This document shows positions 9,170 to 21,847 of a stretch of 64,000 bases of DNA, piece by piece. The stretch's first letter is position 1, and each line of letters opens with the position of its first letter. This DNA comes from Isoetes taiwanensis (lineage: Eukaryota; Streptophyta; Lycopodiopsida; Isoetales; Isoetaceae): contig JAJEKV010000091.1 in the NCBI GenBank assembly GCA_021234155.1, forward strand, positions 372,001 to 436,000, in the 5' to 3' direction. The position numbers and the translations under genes were made by a program. The notes under the pieces are model-generated. The model was given only the letters and a program-made list of their open reading frames with translations, was not told where the DNA came from and did not search any database.

Positions 9170-10886
9170 ATGTCTAACCGGATCAGCTACACAGAGGTAA
9201 CTAACAACTCTATATATCCTCCTCATTGCCGGATTCATAGGTTGGCGTTTCTTTGCACAGGATTTTGTCTACAATAGCAGAGGAATCAGACTCTTCACTT
9301 GCCGTTGGGTTCCCATTAGCCAAGAAGTTAAGGGCCTCGTCTTTCTCTGCCATGGTACCTCAGATTTTCTTCCTTGCATTCCTTCAAAAAAAAGCAGAGC
9401 ATCAACTATTTTCTATGCATTTTTTCTTCCAGGCTACGGCATGGAATGCAGCAACTTCATGAAAGGTAAATAAACCTCTGTTCTTGATTATATGTCTTTT
9501 GATTTGTCTTTGTTTTGATCAGCCAACTATGGCACTTTAGGAACCGGAATTAGGCTTTCTAGAGCTGGTTATGCAGTTTTTGGCATTGATTACGAAGGAC
9601 ATGGCAAATCTGATGGCCGCAGATGCTACATCCGTAAATTTACTGACCTTGTTGATGACTGCGCGTCATTTTTCAGAAGAATCAGATGTAAGTTCATAAA
9701 GATTTGTGCCGGATCCATTTTATTGTGACATGCATTGATTAAGTTAAGCTGTTGATAATGTGATCAGCATGGCCGGAATATAGAAGCAAGCCTAGTTTTC
9801 TTTATGGCGAATCCATGGGAGGGGCCGTAGCAATTTTAGTTCAAAGGAAAAGGCCAGTTGAATGGAATGGAGCTATTTTCGTTGCTCCAATGTGCAAGGT
9901 AAGTAATCTCTGCAGCCCTGCATCTTCTTGAATTTTTGAGAGGAAAAGAAGTTCCGAAGCATTTTACATTGCAGATCTCTCAAAATATGAAACCTCATCC
10001 AATGGTCATTAGAGTTCTTGTAAAATTGTCGCGGACAATTCCTACATGGAAGATTGTTCCAATCAAAGATGTGATTGATCAAGCATTTAAAGATCCAGCA
10101 AAACGCGAAGAAGTAATGTTCTTGGAGCAAAACGAAATGCTCTGTTTTTAGAATCCTAATATAACTGGGTAAAATGGCAGATAAGAGAAAATCCTTACAT
10201 TTATCAGGGAAGACCACGGCTGAGAACGGCGGTAGAAATGCTGCACACAAGTCTTGATCTAGAAACTCGTCTTCACGAAGTATGTTGCAGAGAAATTGGT
10301 TAAAGAACTATTGCCTGCAGTGTGTTTTCGTGTTTTATAACTAATTTAATTTAAGTGACAGGTTACTTTGCCATTCTTTGTGGTTCATGGAGAAGCAGAT
10401 GTTGTGACTGATCCAGCAATTAGCAGAGAACTCTATGATTCCGCTAATAGCTTCGACAAGACCATTAAAACGTATCCAAATATGTGGCATGGCCTCACAT
10501 CCGGCGAGCCAGATGAGAACATAGATCTGGTTTTTAGAGACATAATCAATTGGCTAGACAAGAGATGTCCACCAGGTACCATAGCAACAAGCCCAATCCG
10601 ATACGCAGAGGTGCAGAAAAAGTATTTGTCAGAAAAACCCATGAGGCAGGTTGATCTTAGGCAAAAAGCCTTCGCTCAAAATTTTAAATATCGAAGCTTT
10701 GCAAGCAACCCCAATGTGTCAATGAGTGTTCCAGGAACGCCTCTGAGATATGGTGATCAGTATCATGAAATTGAACCAAGTTCAGGCAGTGTTCCTGCAA
10801 GCCCTTTAAGATTTTGTGATCTTGAGTTGCTTCGTGAAGGCATGATCCAGGACTCTGCTTCAAAGCTTATATTAGGACACAGTTAA
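9170..10886 (+). CDS. Monoacylglycerol lipase / caffeoylshikimate esterase-like alpha/beta hydrolase
   Basis: Eight exons fit GT-AG introns in one frame: 9170-9196, 9261-9354, 9433-9465, 9523-9687, 9768-9898, 9975-10112, 10181-10279, 10362-10886 (403 aa). Start MSNRISYTE precedes DFVYNSRGIRLFTCRW, the usual N-terminus of plant MAGL/CSE proteins. The oxyanion region CHGYGMECS is followed by GIDYEGHGKSDG, the nucleophile-elbow GESMGG (Ser), GEADVVTDP (Asp) and MWHGLTSGEP (His), so the triad is complete. The family hydrolyses monoacylglycerols or caffeoyl esters; some members act in lignin synthesis. Substrate cannot be decided here. After WLDKR, where many family members end, a further tail of about 115 residues is present, including two similar VPG/ASPLRYxD-type segments. 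It is the only apparently intact gene in the window. Confidence 0.88.
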
Positions 10887-11640
10887 CAGTATCTTGTTGA
10901 TAAAATAAGATGATTAAGCAGCAAAGGACTATGTGATGCCGAGAAATCTGTGCTCTGGCAGGAAATAGGCTTTTGTTCTGTCAGGAAATCAGAGGAAGCA
11001 GACATGGGCCCGCATATAATGATGAGAAAAGGGCAGAATTATGAGGGGCTTAAAGGCACCGCTCACCTGCCATAGATTTGAAGCTGCTAAAGTAAATAAT
11101 ATGACGAAGAAAAATGGGGCGGTGCCCATGTTTTCAAAGCAAACACGACACCTCTAGAGACAGGCAGAGAAGCTCATAACTAAATTTTGTTGGCTTCTTT
11201 GAAGGCCATATTTGTTAGGTCTGATGACCCTGTCGGGACTCGGGACGACTGAAAAAAGCTTGAAGGAAGATCGTGTTGGGCCATTTAATTTGTGTAAGGT
11301 ATGTGTAACAATCTGTCTAAATGTGTATGGTTGCTAATATACTTCCCGTGTTTCAACGTCTAGAAGGCACGAGAAATTGATGAGTTCGTTAAAGTATCGC
11401 GTGGTCTATTCACATGTCGTGACACTCCAACCTAACCTCCTATCTCCTATTTGCTCCTATAATACTTGTCATTTTTTAGCTTATACATAAAGAATGCCAT
11501 TGAGATCCTAAATATATCCATAGTAGCTCAAAATTTTATGGTTGTGTTCATGTCATCAACTCTGCTGCTATAACCTTAACCTGACAAAACACAATGACAA
11601 AAATGCCACGAGTATTGTTACATGCACCAGTACTGGCCTA
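10887..11640. other. Downstream flank of the lipase gene, no gene seen
   Basis: Probable 3' UTR followed by non-coding sequence. AT-rich AATAA-like motifs occur within about 30 and 200 bases of the stop, but none is assigned as the polyadenylation signal. Confidence 0.4.
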
Positions 11641-11678
11641 TTGCACTAAATAATGTACAAATGGAACGTGTTCGAGCC

Positions 11679-12323
11679 CATCCCCATTAGCCCGATTTGG
11701 GGGCATTCCTATGCCACATGGCAAAGTGAGACAAAAATTGACGTTCCCATTAGCTTGAACGGATCCAAGTTCTGCCTACATGGCGTAGGCAACCCCATGA
11801 TTTTTGGATGCTGCATAGAAGCATATGAAAAACTCAAAGTCGAAACCTGCTTTGTCCTCTAGCATGCGTTTCCATGTCCTATTCTAATAAAGGCTTGAGC
11901 TTCTTTGTCTTCTTCTATACAAGCATGTTTCTTTACCTTGCATTTTGTTGTGGAAGCACCGCCGACGCGCGTCAGCGCAGAGGCGATGCTGACACAGCAC
12001 ATTGCAAGGTAAAGAAACATTGTTGCAACGTAAAAAACAACATTATGCTGCGATTCGTTGGAGCCAAGAACGTCGTACAAAAAACCAGAATCTTTAGTAA
12101 AAAACAAGAATGTAAGTAAATGGATATCCTAGTTTTAAAAGACTGCCACATGGCGATGTCCCATCGGACATAAGGGTAGAATGTTGTGTACCTGTTTTTT
12201 ACGTGATCAGTCAGTTTTTTGGTGGTATGGTTTTTCAACTAGGTAATAGGAATGGCCTGATTCTGCCTTTGTTTTTATGACATGGCGGAGTAAGGGAATC
12301 GAGATGACCACCTAATGGGGATG
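11679..12323. mobile_element. Possible MITE/foldback element
   Basis: CATCCCCATTAG at 11679-11690 is inverted at 12312-12323. A perfect 18-bp inverted repeat (11925-11942 and 12003-12020, ATGTTTCTTTACCTTGCA) flanks a GC-rich centre. CCACATGG motifs recur in both halves. No clear target duplication was found, so element limits are tentative. Confidence 0.4.
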
Positions 12324-13038
12324 TACCCTTAGGTTGAGTTGCGTATAAGAATATTTACCTATGCATTAAATGCCTCACTGATGAACCTTTCTCATACAAT
12401 GTACAAATATGCTCCTAAAAACCACAGGCATATTCGTGATATATCCTGGTTTTTTTCATGAAAGCCACATCACAAAAAAAAAAAAAAAAAAAAAAAACCA
12501 GAAAGAAAAAAAAAAAAACACAGTGTTTTTGTGGCCTTAATCCAGTTCTTGCGATTTAAGACCGGTTTAAATATGACCATGTTCGATATTTATCTGGATG
12601 GGTTACACATGAGCTTGATGCTCCCCTTATATAGCATCAAACATGCCTTCTTCAAATACAAAATAAACGTTGGGTTGACATTTTGGAAACTTGGACGATG
12701 ATCCTACTTCATTGGTGAAGAACAAACAAGGACCCAGATAAAATACTATTTTGTCTTGTATCAATCGCCATGACGATTCTTCTAAGTCCAACTGTGTTTT
12801 TGTATTCTTTTGTATATAACTTGCTCGCCATATCATGTATCCACGGTAAAAAAGATCGCGACGACAATTATGCGAACTTGTTATTGCGTGCTTTGAGGTA
12901 CAGCTAATACTTCGGTAAAATCTAAAATCGGACGCCGATTAGGGGCAATGATGTTGATCGTAAGCGAAGCATATTATTTTTCTAGAATTGAACACCCTGA
13001 AGGCTTCTTGCTTCAGAGGAACCATGAGTGTTTACAAA
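12324..13038. other. Non-coding stretch with A-rich tract
   Basis: Contains an interrupted poly-A run at about 12473-12519 and otherwise no supported gene or repeat. Confidence 0.4.
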
Positions 13039-13395
13039 CTACCCTTTTATTAAACACAGCCTGCAAGATATCTGGAGTAAAATGAGAATGTACTTTTTTC
13101 TCAAGTTAATGAATTGGTTCTTAATACCCTCAATATCAATTGGTATATTGTTTACAACGATTATGGGGTTGATATTTGACTTGAAAAAATATTTGAGTAC
13201 CATAGATGCCTTTTTGTCAACCTCCAAGCCACACAACTTCATAATATAATGAGGCATCACACTTAGAGGTGATGGCCCATCAAACAACACTTTAGTCAAA
13301 GTATTCTTACCAATTCTTGTTGTACATGTAAAAGTATCGGAGTCATACTCTTCTCGGGTCAATACTTGCTCATCAATGTGATTTGTGCGGGCCAC
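13039..13395 (-). pseudogene. Gypsy-type retroelement protease remnant
   Basis: An open frame contains KVLFDGPSPLSVMPHYIMKLCGLE, resembling the D-S/T-G active-site loop of LTR-retrotransposon aspartic proteases (here Asp-Gly-Pro-Ser). It lies directly downstream, in minus-strand order, of the gag remnant. No RT or integrase of this element follows. Confidence 0.5.
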
Positions 13396-13524
13396 TTATT
13401 CCTTTTTTGTTAGATTCACCACCTCGTTTCTGTAAGAAGGAGCAATCTTAAATAATGTTAGCAAATCCATACTAATCTTTGAATTTTCATTAGAGACTCA
13501 ATATCCTTATTCTCTTTATTCTTC

Positions 13525-14372
13525 CTAACTGTATTGTTGACAAGGAGGAGGAGCCACAACTTTATTGACTTCATTTTCATTAGCTTTATGTGCACTTACT
13601 TCTTCCTTGGTTTGTGTTCTTGAATTGAGCATCCCTCTTGCATGGACTACCATAATCTTCTTTTGATCTTCTAAAACTTGCACAAACTTCACTGAAGCAC
13701 TTGTTTCAACTGTCTTGGATTTGTCTTGCCTTAGAAAATAATCTTTTACATTATTTATAGTGGCCCATGGCCTTGCAAAATATACAAACATGACATTCTT
13801 TATTAAAATGACCTCTTTTACCACAATGCATGCCCTATACCAACAATACTCTAAAGAATAAGTATTTCTTGAGCAATGGACACATGGGGGATAAGTTCTC
13901 CTCTCGAGTCTAGAATCCTTCATCTCTTGAAGCTGTTTTGTGACCTCAGCCAAGGCATCAAATATCTTAAAAAAATTTGCCCTCACATCCGCCACAAGGT
14001 TGTCTAAATCCTCCATCTTTGGCTTCTTGTCCTTTTAAATAGATAGCATAGATTGGTATACAACTAGGCCTCATGTATTCTTGCTCATAATCTGGAAAAA
14101 AAAGGATCATTAAGAGCATGCAAATCATCAGGAAGATAAGAGATAAGATAAGATAAAATAAGATAAGATAAGATAAAATGAATTTTTACGTCAAGAATCT
14201 CAGTAGACTTTATGTGCAGTGTCAAATGCTTCTTGCTTTTATATCTTGAGCATTTTCCTATGCACCCTTATTCTATTGCTCAATCCTCTAATAAAAGAAG
14301 CTAAAAGATGCAATGTATAGTTAGGCACATGGTTTACTTGAGATTTCATAAGATACAAGTTGAATCTTTCTA
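13525..14372 (-). pseudogene. Gypsy-type gag, C-terminal part (after the LINE insertion)
   Basis: Minus-strand frames read IYQYLERFNLYLMKSQVNHVP... (14388-14240) and MEDLDNLVADVRANFFKIFDAL... (14016-13525). The second holds a cysteine-rich stretch (YPPCVHC...EYCWY) resembling zinc-knuckle spacing, then RPWATINNVKDYFLRQDK and VKFVQVLEDQ. The YLERFN segment continues the gag reading frame broken at 21873 by the LINE. Stops and frame changes show decay. Confidence 0.55.
14127..14178. repeat. (AGATA)n-like microsatellite
   Basis: Imperfect AAGATAAGAT repeats over about 50 bases within the decayed gag region. Confidence 0.85.
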
Positions 14373-14388
14373 GATATTGATAAATAAT
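14373..14388 (+). repeat. LINE target-site duplication, 3' copy
   Basis: GATATTGATAAATAAT, identical to 21857-21872; both lie in the gag coding sequence of the host element. Confidence 0.9.
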
Positions 14389-14610
14389 TTTTTTTTTTTT
14401 TTTTTTGAGGGTAAGAGTGTGTTTTTTTTTATTAATAATAATAATAAAAATACAGAGAGTCCCCAATGGGACAAATAGGAAGCATTAGGGCTATTTTATG
14501 GGTTCTCTATACATCATGATGTGCGTACTAAGGGAAGTCCTATTCCGCAACAGCATGATGGTAGAGAGACCCTATCTGGTCAGTTACTCAGATTGCTTTC
14601 TCCAATAAAC

Positions 14611-17600
14611 TCAAACTGTTCCACCATTAGACCTATCATGCAAGTCTGGGTCCTCAGAGCTCATCCAATGGCACCTAAAGTAATTATAGAATCCTTCAAT
14701 CTCACCAATTCTGTCCAATCCCCTATTGTAACTCATCCCCATTTTCCTGTGGTGGGACAATGCCATTAGAGCAACTTCCTTATTAAAGAGACTCTTAAGT
14801 TTCTCAATAGAGATAGATTGCCCCCCAAAAGTGACATCGCACCGATGTCTCCATATAGTCCAAAGAGCCACACTAACCAGGGAGGCGTCAATACAGTCTC
14901 TGTCTGAGATCATAACAACATTCGGCCATCGAAGTTGATGCATATGCAGTCTCATAATAGGGCATACCCAAAACCAGAACTCAGTAATTTTTGGACAGAA
15001 GAAGAGGTGCGAAAGAGATTCGCTAGCCTGACACCCCAGAGGACATAGGTCTGAACTCACAATTCCTCTATGAACCAGCTTCACTTTAGTGTTGAGACCT
15101 CCTTGGAGAGCCTCCCATCTAAAAAATTGTATTCTCCTAGAGCATAAGGTTTTCCAGGAGTTTGCTAAGAGGAGCTTAGCCGCTGATCCATTCACTTGAA
15201 GCCTAGCCTCTGCTTTAAGAGGGGAGTCATCACAAAGGGCCCGATATATACTTGCAACATTGTATGTCTCCTTTCCTGCACAGGACCACTTTTCCTCAGG
15301 ACCAGTAGACCCTGAGAGAAGCTTAACATTACCTAGAATCTTTCGTAGTATTTTTCTATCACCCTCCCCTGCTCTTTGCACTTTGAGTCTAAATTCCATC
15401 CAAGAGATCCATCTATCGTTTTCCCAAAGATGCTGCAATTTTAAGATCCCATGGTCTCGCCATTTCTTAAAGATGCGAGGATGGACTAATGCCAAGGGAC
15501 GTCCATTCTCTTCCCATACATGAGTGTTCCAGAATATACTGACTTTCCCAGCCTGTCGAGGTATAGTCATGGGGGAGCATACTGCTTGCACCTCCCTCCA
15601 AGCATGAAGAAGGCGCCTCATGACTGGGGAGGTGCCAGGGGCCACCTTAAAATTACAAAAGAAGGCTCCTAGTTCATCCCTAGGAAGAGATGGTTTACCA
15701 TGAATCTTGCACAGATTAAACCAGTGCTTAACAAATGCCAGAGCAGGAGATGTATCCCCTTGTAAAACTCGCCAGACAAATCTAGCCGCCAGAGCTTGAG
15801 CCTGCGTGAAAGGGTCCTTACATCCAATCCCTCCATCCCTCTTATCCCTACATAGCTCGGACCAAGCAACATTAGCCATACCCCCCCAAATGAACTTTCT
15901 AATGATGACCTGTATTTGATTGTATATTCCTTTCTGGGCTACCAGCACTGACGAGGCATATATGTGAGAGCTGGCCAGAACAGCATTAGCAACTGTTACT
16001 CTTCCTGCTACAGATAATCCTTTAGATGACCATAACCCAATCTTTTTCCTGAGTTTGTCTAACATAGGAGCCCAGAGACCCTTCATACTATCTGAGACAG
16101 AAAGGGGCAACCCCAATAGCTTAATTGTTTCCCCTGCAGCCACGACTGGGAAGCCCAATCCATTAGCACGAGGGTCAATATCTCCCTCTAAAGCCCATAA
16201 AACGGTACATTTGGTGGCATTTAGCCCTATGCCTGATATAACCTCAAAAGCAATCAGTATCTCATTTAAAGGAATGAAATTTGCCATCGTCATATACGAG
16301 GAACATAAAGGTGTCATCCGCATATTGCATGATTGTGAGTTTTTCGGCTTGATTCGGTAAAACCAGACCGTTGATGCCCCCTTCCATCACTTTGAGATTA
16401 ACCATCCTTGTGAGAAGGTTGGCCATAATTAGAAAAAGGTATGGGGCAAGCGGGCAGCCCTGCCTAATTCCCTTCCTGAGGTCAAAGAGACCAGAAGGTT
16501 CACCATTAACGCAAAGCAGGCTTAGAGGCAAATTTGTTCATTCCCATTGAGATGTCGATGAGCGCTTATTGAAACCCATGTGGCTCATCACTTTCATGAG
16601 GCCATCCCACCTAAGGGAATCATAAGCCTTTCTAAAGTCCATCTTAACAAGTACACAATTTTGCCGTGTAGATCTGCACCAATGCATACCTTCTCTAGCT
16701 GCTAGGTAATTGTCCAAAATATATCTGCCTGGCAGAAAAGCTGATTGCTCCCTACCGATAACCCTGTTCAAGATAGGCTTAAGATGGTTGGCGATGCCTT
16801 TCATGATTACCTTATATAGGACATTTGTTAATGCAATGGGACGCCACTCCCCAAGTGATTGAGGTCTAGAGACTTTTGGGACCAAGGTGATGAATCCTGC
16901 CGCTAGAGTTGGATGTAAGGAGCAAGAGGACCAAGCCCCCCAAACAGCCTCCACAAAATCTGGTCCAAGAGCGTCCCAAAACTCCACAAAGAATTCAGGA
17001 GGGAAGCCATCAGGGCCTGGGGACTTACCAGAAGCCAGAGAGCATAGTACTTTAAATATCTCCTCTTCGCCCGGCTGGCGCAATAGAGTGTGGTTGTCAT
17101 CTGCAGTGATCTTATGTGCCCAATCAATCAGGGCCAACCAAAGAGAGATTTGGGATTGATAAGAAGATGGAAGATTGTCAGCTTTGAATTGAGCCTGAAA
17201 GCTGTCCCGAATAAACGCCTTGATAGCCCCGGGATCAGAAAGTAAATTTTGACAGTTATCTTTAATTGAAGTAATACTGTTCTCTGCTAATCTGGCCCCT
17301 GCCATTCTAAAGAAGCACTTAGAGTTTTCATGATCTGACTCTGCGTACCACTTTGTTTTAGAACGAACCGCAGCCCCCCTAGCTTCCTCCTCCTCAATAG
17401 CTTTGGCTTTTGTTTCCAGTTCCTCCTCTAAGGATTGTTTGTCTCTGTTATGGGGATCAAGTAACAGATCCTGCTTGACTGCCCTTAGAAGGTTGTACAC
17501 GACATTTTTTTCTTTCTTGAATTTCAAGCATTCCTCCTTGCCCCATTTCTTGATCCACCTCTTCATAAGGCTGATCTTTTTAACCCAAGCCTTCATGGAA

Positions 17601-18442
17601 GGTAGGCATTCCGTATTAGTTAGAGAAGCCAGGAAAGTCCTAAAGGGTCTGCAGAATGCCTCCTTCCCTAATAGTGAGGTATTGAACTTGAAAGGCACAT
17701 TCCCTCCTCTTCTTTTAGTAGGGATGCTCTCCAACACTAACTTTTGTGGCACATGGTCTGAATGAGAGAACGCAAGCTCTCCTTCGACATAACATCTATC
17801 CATGAAGGAGGCTGTCCTATTAGCCATATAGAACCTGTCTAGTAAGCAGTATACTCTATCATGCCCCTTCTGTTTATTAGACCAGGAGAATGCAGCATTA
17901 GATGGAGGAATTAGGGAGAGGCCAACGCTATTTAGAAGTGAGTTCCACGTAGCTTCCTCCTCTTGTAGCAAATTCCTGTGCAGCCCAATTTTTTGATCCC
18001 ATACATCTGTCATATTCAGATCCCCTCCAAGGATCCAATTTTCAACTCCAAAACCCTGATGAGTTATCCAGAGCTCAATCTCTCTCCACATAGCTGCCCT
18101 TTCTGCAGGTATATTAGAGGCATAAATGTTGATGAGCCCCCACATACAATTATTTGTTTCAAAAATTACAACCTGCCATCTACCACTTCCCCCTGCATAA
18201 TGATACTTTTGGACTTGTCCCTTCCACAGGATACAGGTGCCTCCTTTAGTTCCTTCAGCCGCACAGCTAAAGGAGGAGTAATTACCTCCAATCCAACTGC
18301 CAATGGACCTAGCCTCAAAGTCTGGAAGTCTATGCTCCTGAAGAAGGATGACATCCGCCTTCATAGACCTAATAGCTGCTAACACTCGACCACGCTTAAG
18401 AGCACCCTTGATGCCACGCAAGTTCCATGAGACAATAATCAT
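14611..18442 (-). pseudogene. LINE ORF2: endonuclease, reverse transcriptase, zf-RVT
   Basis: ORF2 starts at 18442 with an APE-like endonuclease: SWNLRG, LLQEHRLP, GGDLNM, and SHSDHVP near residue 230. RT follows with LVPKVSRPQSLGEWRPIAL, MDFRKAYDSL (catalytic Asp), RKGIRQGCPLAPYLF and QYADD (catalytic pair). A C-terminal zinc-binding RVT domain (RWEALQGGLNTKVKL, CPLGCQASESLSHLFFCP) ends the protein at 14611. An in-frame TGA at 16538-16540 and a frameshift shortly after QYADD (about 16270-16310) split it into three open pieces: 18442-16538, 16531-16262 and 16323-14611. A short deletion may also exist near 16545, where the MGFNKR block is followed too soon by CVNGEPSG. The protein nicks target DNA and reverse-transcribes LINE RNA; this copy is inactive as read. 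Confidence 0.9.
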
Positions 18443-21400
18443 GAGTTGAAAGTTGTGGGACAGCCAGCTATACCATTGTCATCAGCGGAGATGCTAAAGG
18501 AAGAGGTCGAAGCTTTCTTCCTTTTCATCTCACCTGAGTTACCTGGACTCATATTCGCATCCAGCTTATTTTTCTTACCAAGTAGAGCAAATGGATTCTC
18601 TAGCATCTCCACCATGGAATAAATTACTACTCCTATATTTTAAAGTAGCCAAAATAGGTTTAGCTAAACTACATTCAAACTGGGGCTAGAAGTTTCTAAC
18701 ACTTGGCTAAACTAAATGGTTTTTCTCCATCACACTTTCTTGCTTTTGGCTAAATTTTCACAAAATGGAAAGACAAATATTAGCCATCACGCTATAGTAA
18801 TTTAAAAAAATTCCAAGCATTTTGGCAAAGACATTGAATTTATTGTAAATACATAAATCAAGACACAAGCATACATGAACATGTTCAAAAACCTAAAAAA
18901 AAGGGACTACATTGTTCATTTTCCTCTAATGCTTCAACTTTGTACTTGGAACAAGAAAGAAAGTGGAAAAAAGAAAGAAAAATATAAACCCTATTTGAAA
19001 TTTCTTAACTTTGTACATACATTGGTGTTGAATTTTGGGCTAATCTATCCATTTTTCCAAGCCCACTCTATCTTAGGTTTAGCTAATCGACGTCCTGATG
19101 GATATATCTAGAGGTAAAGGTTTGGCTATTCAACCTAAAAACTCACTTGGGCGGCAAAAAATTTGGGCTAAAATTTTCTTTTTTTTAGGCATTTTTTCCA
19201 TTTACTTTAGCCGTTTTTCTTGGCAAAACTGCTACAAAATAGCCATTTGGCTAACCTTAGCCGTTATTTTATTCCATGATCTCCACGTCATCTATTGTAT
19301 CTGCTTCATTATCTGCCCAGTTGGAGTAGCCTTTATGATTCCCCAGAGCCGGTTCAGGGAGCCTAGCTCCGCGAGTATTCTTGGTTATCAAACCTGCGAG
19401 AGCCCCCTTCTCGGTAGACGAAACCTCAGAGATATATTTAGACAGAGTCGACAGTGGTTGTAGAGAGTCTGCACATTTTGAGTTCACCATGTCATGAGAG
19501 CCTCTGGATTTCCTTGCCAAATTTCTAGCTCTTATACCATGTTTGGAGGCCACCACTTGCCATTGAGTCTCCCCACCCAGGGAGTCCACTTTAGAGCATG
19601 GCACACTCGGGGTTAAGTTTCCAGGCACACCGGATAAAGAAGGGGTAGTAAAAGCTGGTGCGGGAGCGGGAATAAATGGGGGAGTGACCGCAACCTGGAG
19701 GGGAACATGTGTCCCTTGAGGGGCTTCCACCTTTGTGCCGTCTTCAGTCACATGCACATGTTCTCTGCCATTGCCCTCGGAGACATGTTCTCTGCCATTG
19801 CCCTCGGAGACATTCTGATCATTGACGTTTGCCTGGCTTGGTTTGATCACTTCTTCTAGTACTACATTTGGGAACATCCTCCTTATTTCCCATCCATTTA
19901 ATAGCTTGAGTAAAAACTTAAAGCAACACATACCACTTTTCACAGTCACTCCTTTGGGGATCTGCGTGTTGGCTGTGATGGCAACACAGATTCTAGGCCC
20001 TTTGGCGATAGAGTGAGATACATACGAGCCTAGCGTGTTGGCAATAGACTTTAGGACTCCGGGACTAGTAGGTCTGGTGGAAGATACTCTATTTCAAACC
20101 AGCACGGGATTTTGATAGCGGAAAGCTTATTAGGGAGAAAGCCTGGCGTGTAGAACTGGTACAAAATGAAGCCTCCTGCAAATGGGTCTGCTGCACGGGC
20201 AACTAGTCTCTCCACTGCTGCTTCATTGTCAAACATGATGAGAAAAAAGTTGTTACCCAGTGCCTTTAGTGATTGGTGTTGGGGCAAACCTAACCTCTTC
20301 AGGTGAGCTGATAGCCATGAGTTTAACCTGCGCAGGTCCAGGAAGCCCCCAGTAAAGAAGCCCACTACTGAGCGCGAGATCAAACTTTCCAGATACCTTT
20401 TGTGCATCTCATGATCAATCTCAGCCACTGGGAAATTATCTTCTGTCTGCATATTAGTGCCATTGACCAATCCAGGCTCAGTGTTTGTAGTTACTACCCC
20501 AGGGTGCTGAACGAGACCTTTCTGTAATGCTTGGAGAGCCTCCGTGACTCTTGTGCTTCTGTTAGTAGCCTGGGTTTGCTTTTGAATCCACTCCGAGAAT
20601 CTCGGCTTGTTCACTATTCTCACTGAATCCTGTCCTTTCCACGCTGAACCCTTTATATGATTTACCCTGTTTTGTGTAAAATTCCCTTGGCCAGCATCAT
20701 TCCCATCATTATGACGCTCTGATCCAATATTCTTTCCCCTGTTTACTGCCCTACTTTCTAGAGATGAATAATCCATTTCGGTTTCTTTCTTATTTACTTC
20801 GGCTTCTTCTTCTTCCATGGGTGAAGCACCCATGGATGATTCTGAACTGCTAGATTGTATGGGTATTCCCTGTCCACATTCTCTGCCTCCTGTCCCTGCC
20901 AGGCTACCTACTCCATTGTATTGTGGTCCCTTTGGGGGATGGTCTATATCCTGTGAAGCAGGAGCGGCAGCAAAAGGGCCTAGATTTATATCAGACTGTT
21001 CTGGGAGAGGGTTTACCTTGAGCAGAGTGGAAGCCCCTATAATTGGATCAGAATTGATGGAAGCCCCATCCACAGGGGACGATTTACCAGCTCTTAAATC
21101 CGGCCATTTGGCTTTTGCCCAGCCTGAGCTGAAGCTGGCAGGGCGAATTGGAGGCCATGGGGCCCCGTTGTGCTCACCTGGGTCGATTCCAGGTGGGTTC
21201 CCTTCTGCCGCCAAGGCTGCCGTTTCTGCTGCATCCTGGACCTGCATCATATTCACTGCTCCAAAATCTTGGCAATCAATCTGTCTCCCAGCTACTATTG
21301 CTTCAACTTGCGCTGCAGAATGTCGCCTGAGCTCTGCCAGCTTGTTGTGTAGGGCCCCATTCTTCCCTATTCTTCCTCCACTAGTATTTCTTTCTGTCTC

Positions 21401-21847
21401 ATCATTTTCCTTTGTCTGGATCTCCTTACTGCCATCGATTCCACCCAACCTCTCTCCGGAAGAAGGGGCTTCTGCCTCATTTGCAAGCTTCACTGGGTTT
21501 AGCAGGGCTGGGCGACTTGTGGAGGCGTCATCTCGGCCGCTTCGATCAAGATTGCAAAGAGTGTCTTTAGAATATGGGGCTTTTGCCCCCAATGCAGTTT
21601 TCGGACCTTGATGTGAAACATCTGTGATGCTGGAACCGTGGATCGACCTCCCAGGACTCAAAAAAGCATCAGTTACCTGGTCTGCCTGTGATGTGATCCC
21701 ATGTACTTCTGCAGCAGCAGCAATTAGCTGCGGGTCCCCTGTCCCCCTCGAAAGCTCTCCCGGATCCTTCTCCCTCTGATCCCCCCGCACCTCTCTGATG
21801 TTTCCTCCTGCCGCTGAAGCGGCCGCTTTCGACGCCGCCTTCGACAT
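18439..21847 (-). pseudogene. LINE ORF1 (DUF4283-type RNA-binding protein), frameshifted and MITE-interrupted
   Basis: ORF1 begins MSKAASKAAASAAGG at 21847, just inside the LINE. A long low-complexity Ser/Gly/Pro/Glu-rich region precedes a conserved plant L1 ORF1 segment (YLESLISRSVVGFFTGGFLD... KLSAIKIPCWFEIEYLPPDLL). A -1 frameshift near 20055 ends the first frame at 20051; the other frame goes on LKSIANTLGSYVSH to a stop at 19269 provided by the MITE. Beyond the MITE the frame resumes VEMLENPFALLGKKNK to TFNS and a TGA at 18441-18439 that overlaps the ORF2 ATG (ATGA). A short tandem duplication (EGNGREHVS) lies near 19790. Such proteins coat LINE RNA. Confidence 0.82.
18617..19274. mobile_element. 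MITE inserted in LINE ORF1 (658 bp)
   Basis: The element is flanked by CATG on both sides (18613-18616 and 19275-19278). Its ends are inverted GAATAAA(A/T)-TTA, and subterminal AGCCAAAATAG, TTAGCTAAACT and TTTGGCTAA motifs recur in both halves. Removing it and one CATG restores the ORF1 frame (DVEIM joined to VEMLEN). Superfamily is unassigned; no transposase is encoded. Confidence 0.65.

Noticed and set aside
17403-18382. Plus-strand frames of 120 and 134 codons
   Set aside because: Antisense shadows of the LINE ORF2 endonuclease region.
20817-21611. 264-codon plus-strand open frame
   Set aside because: It is antisense to the low-complexity GC-rich part of LINE ORF1 and lacks any domain.
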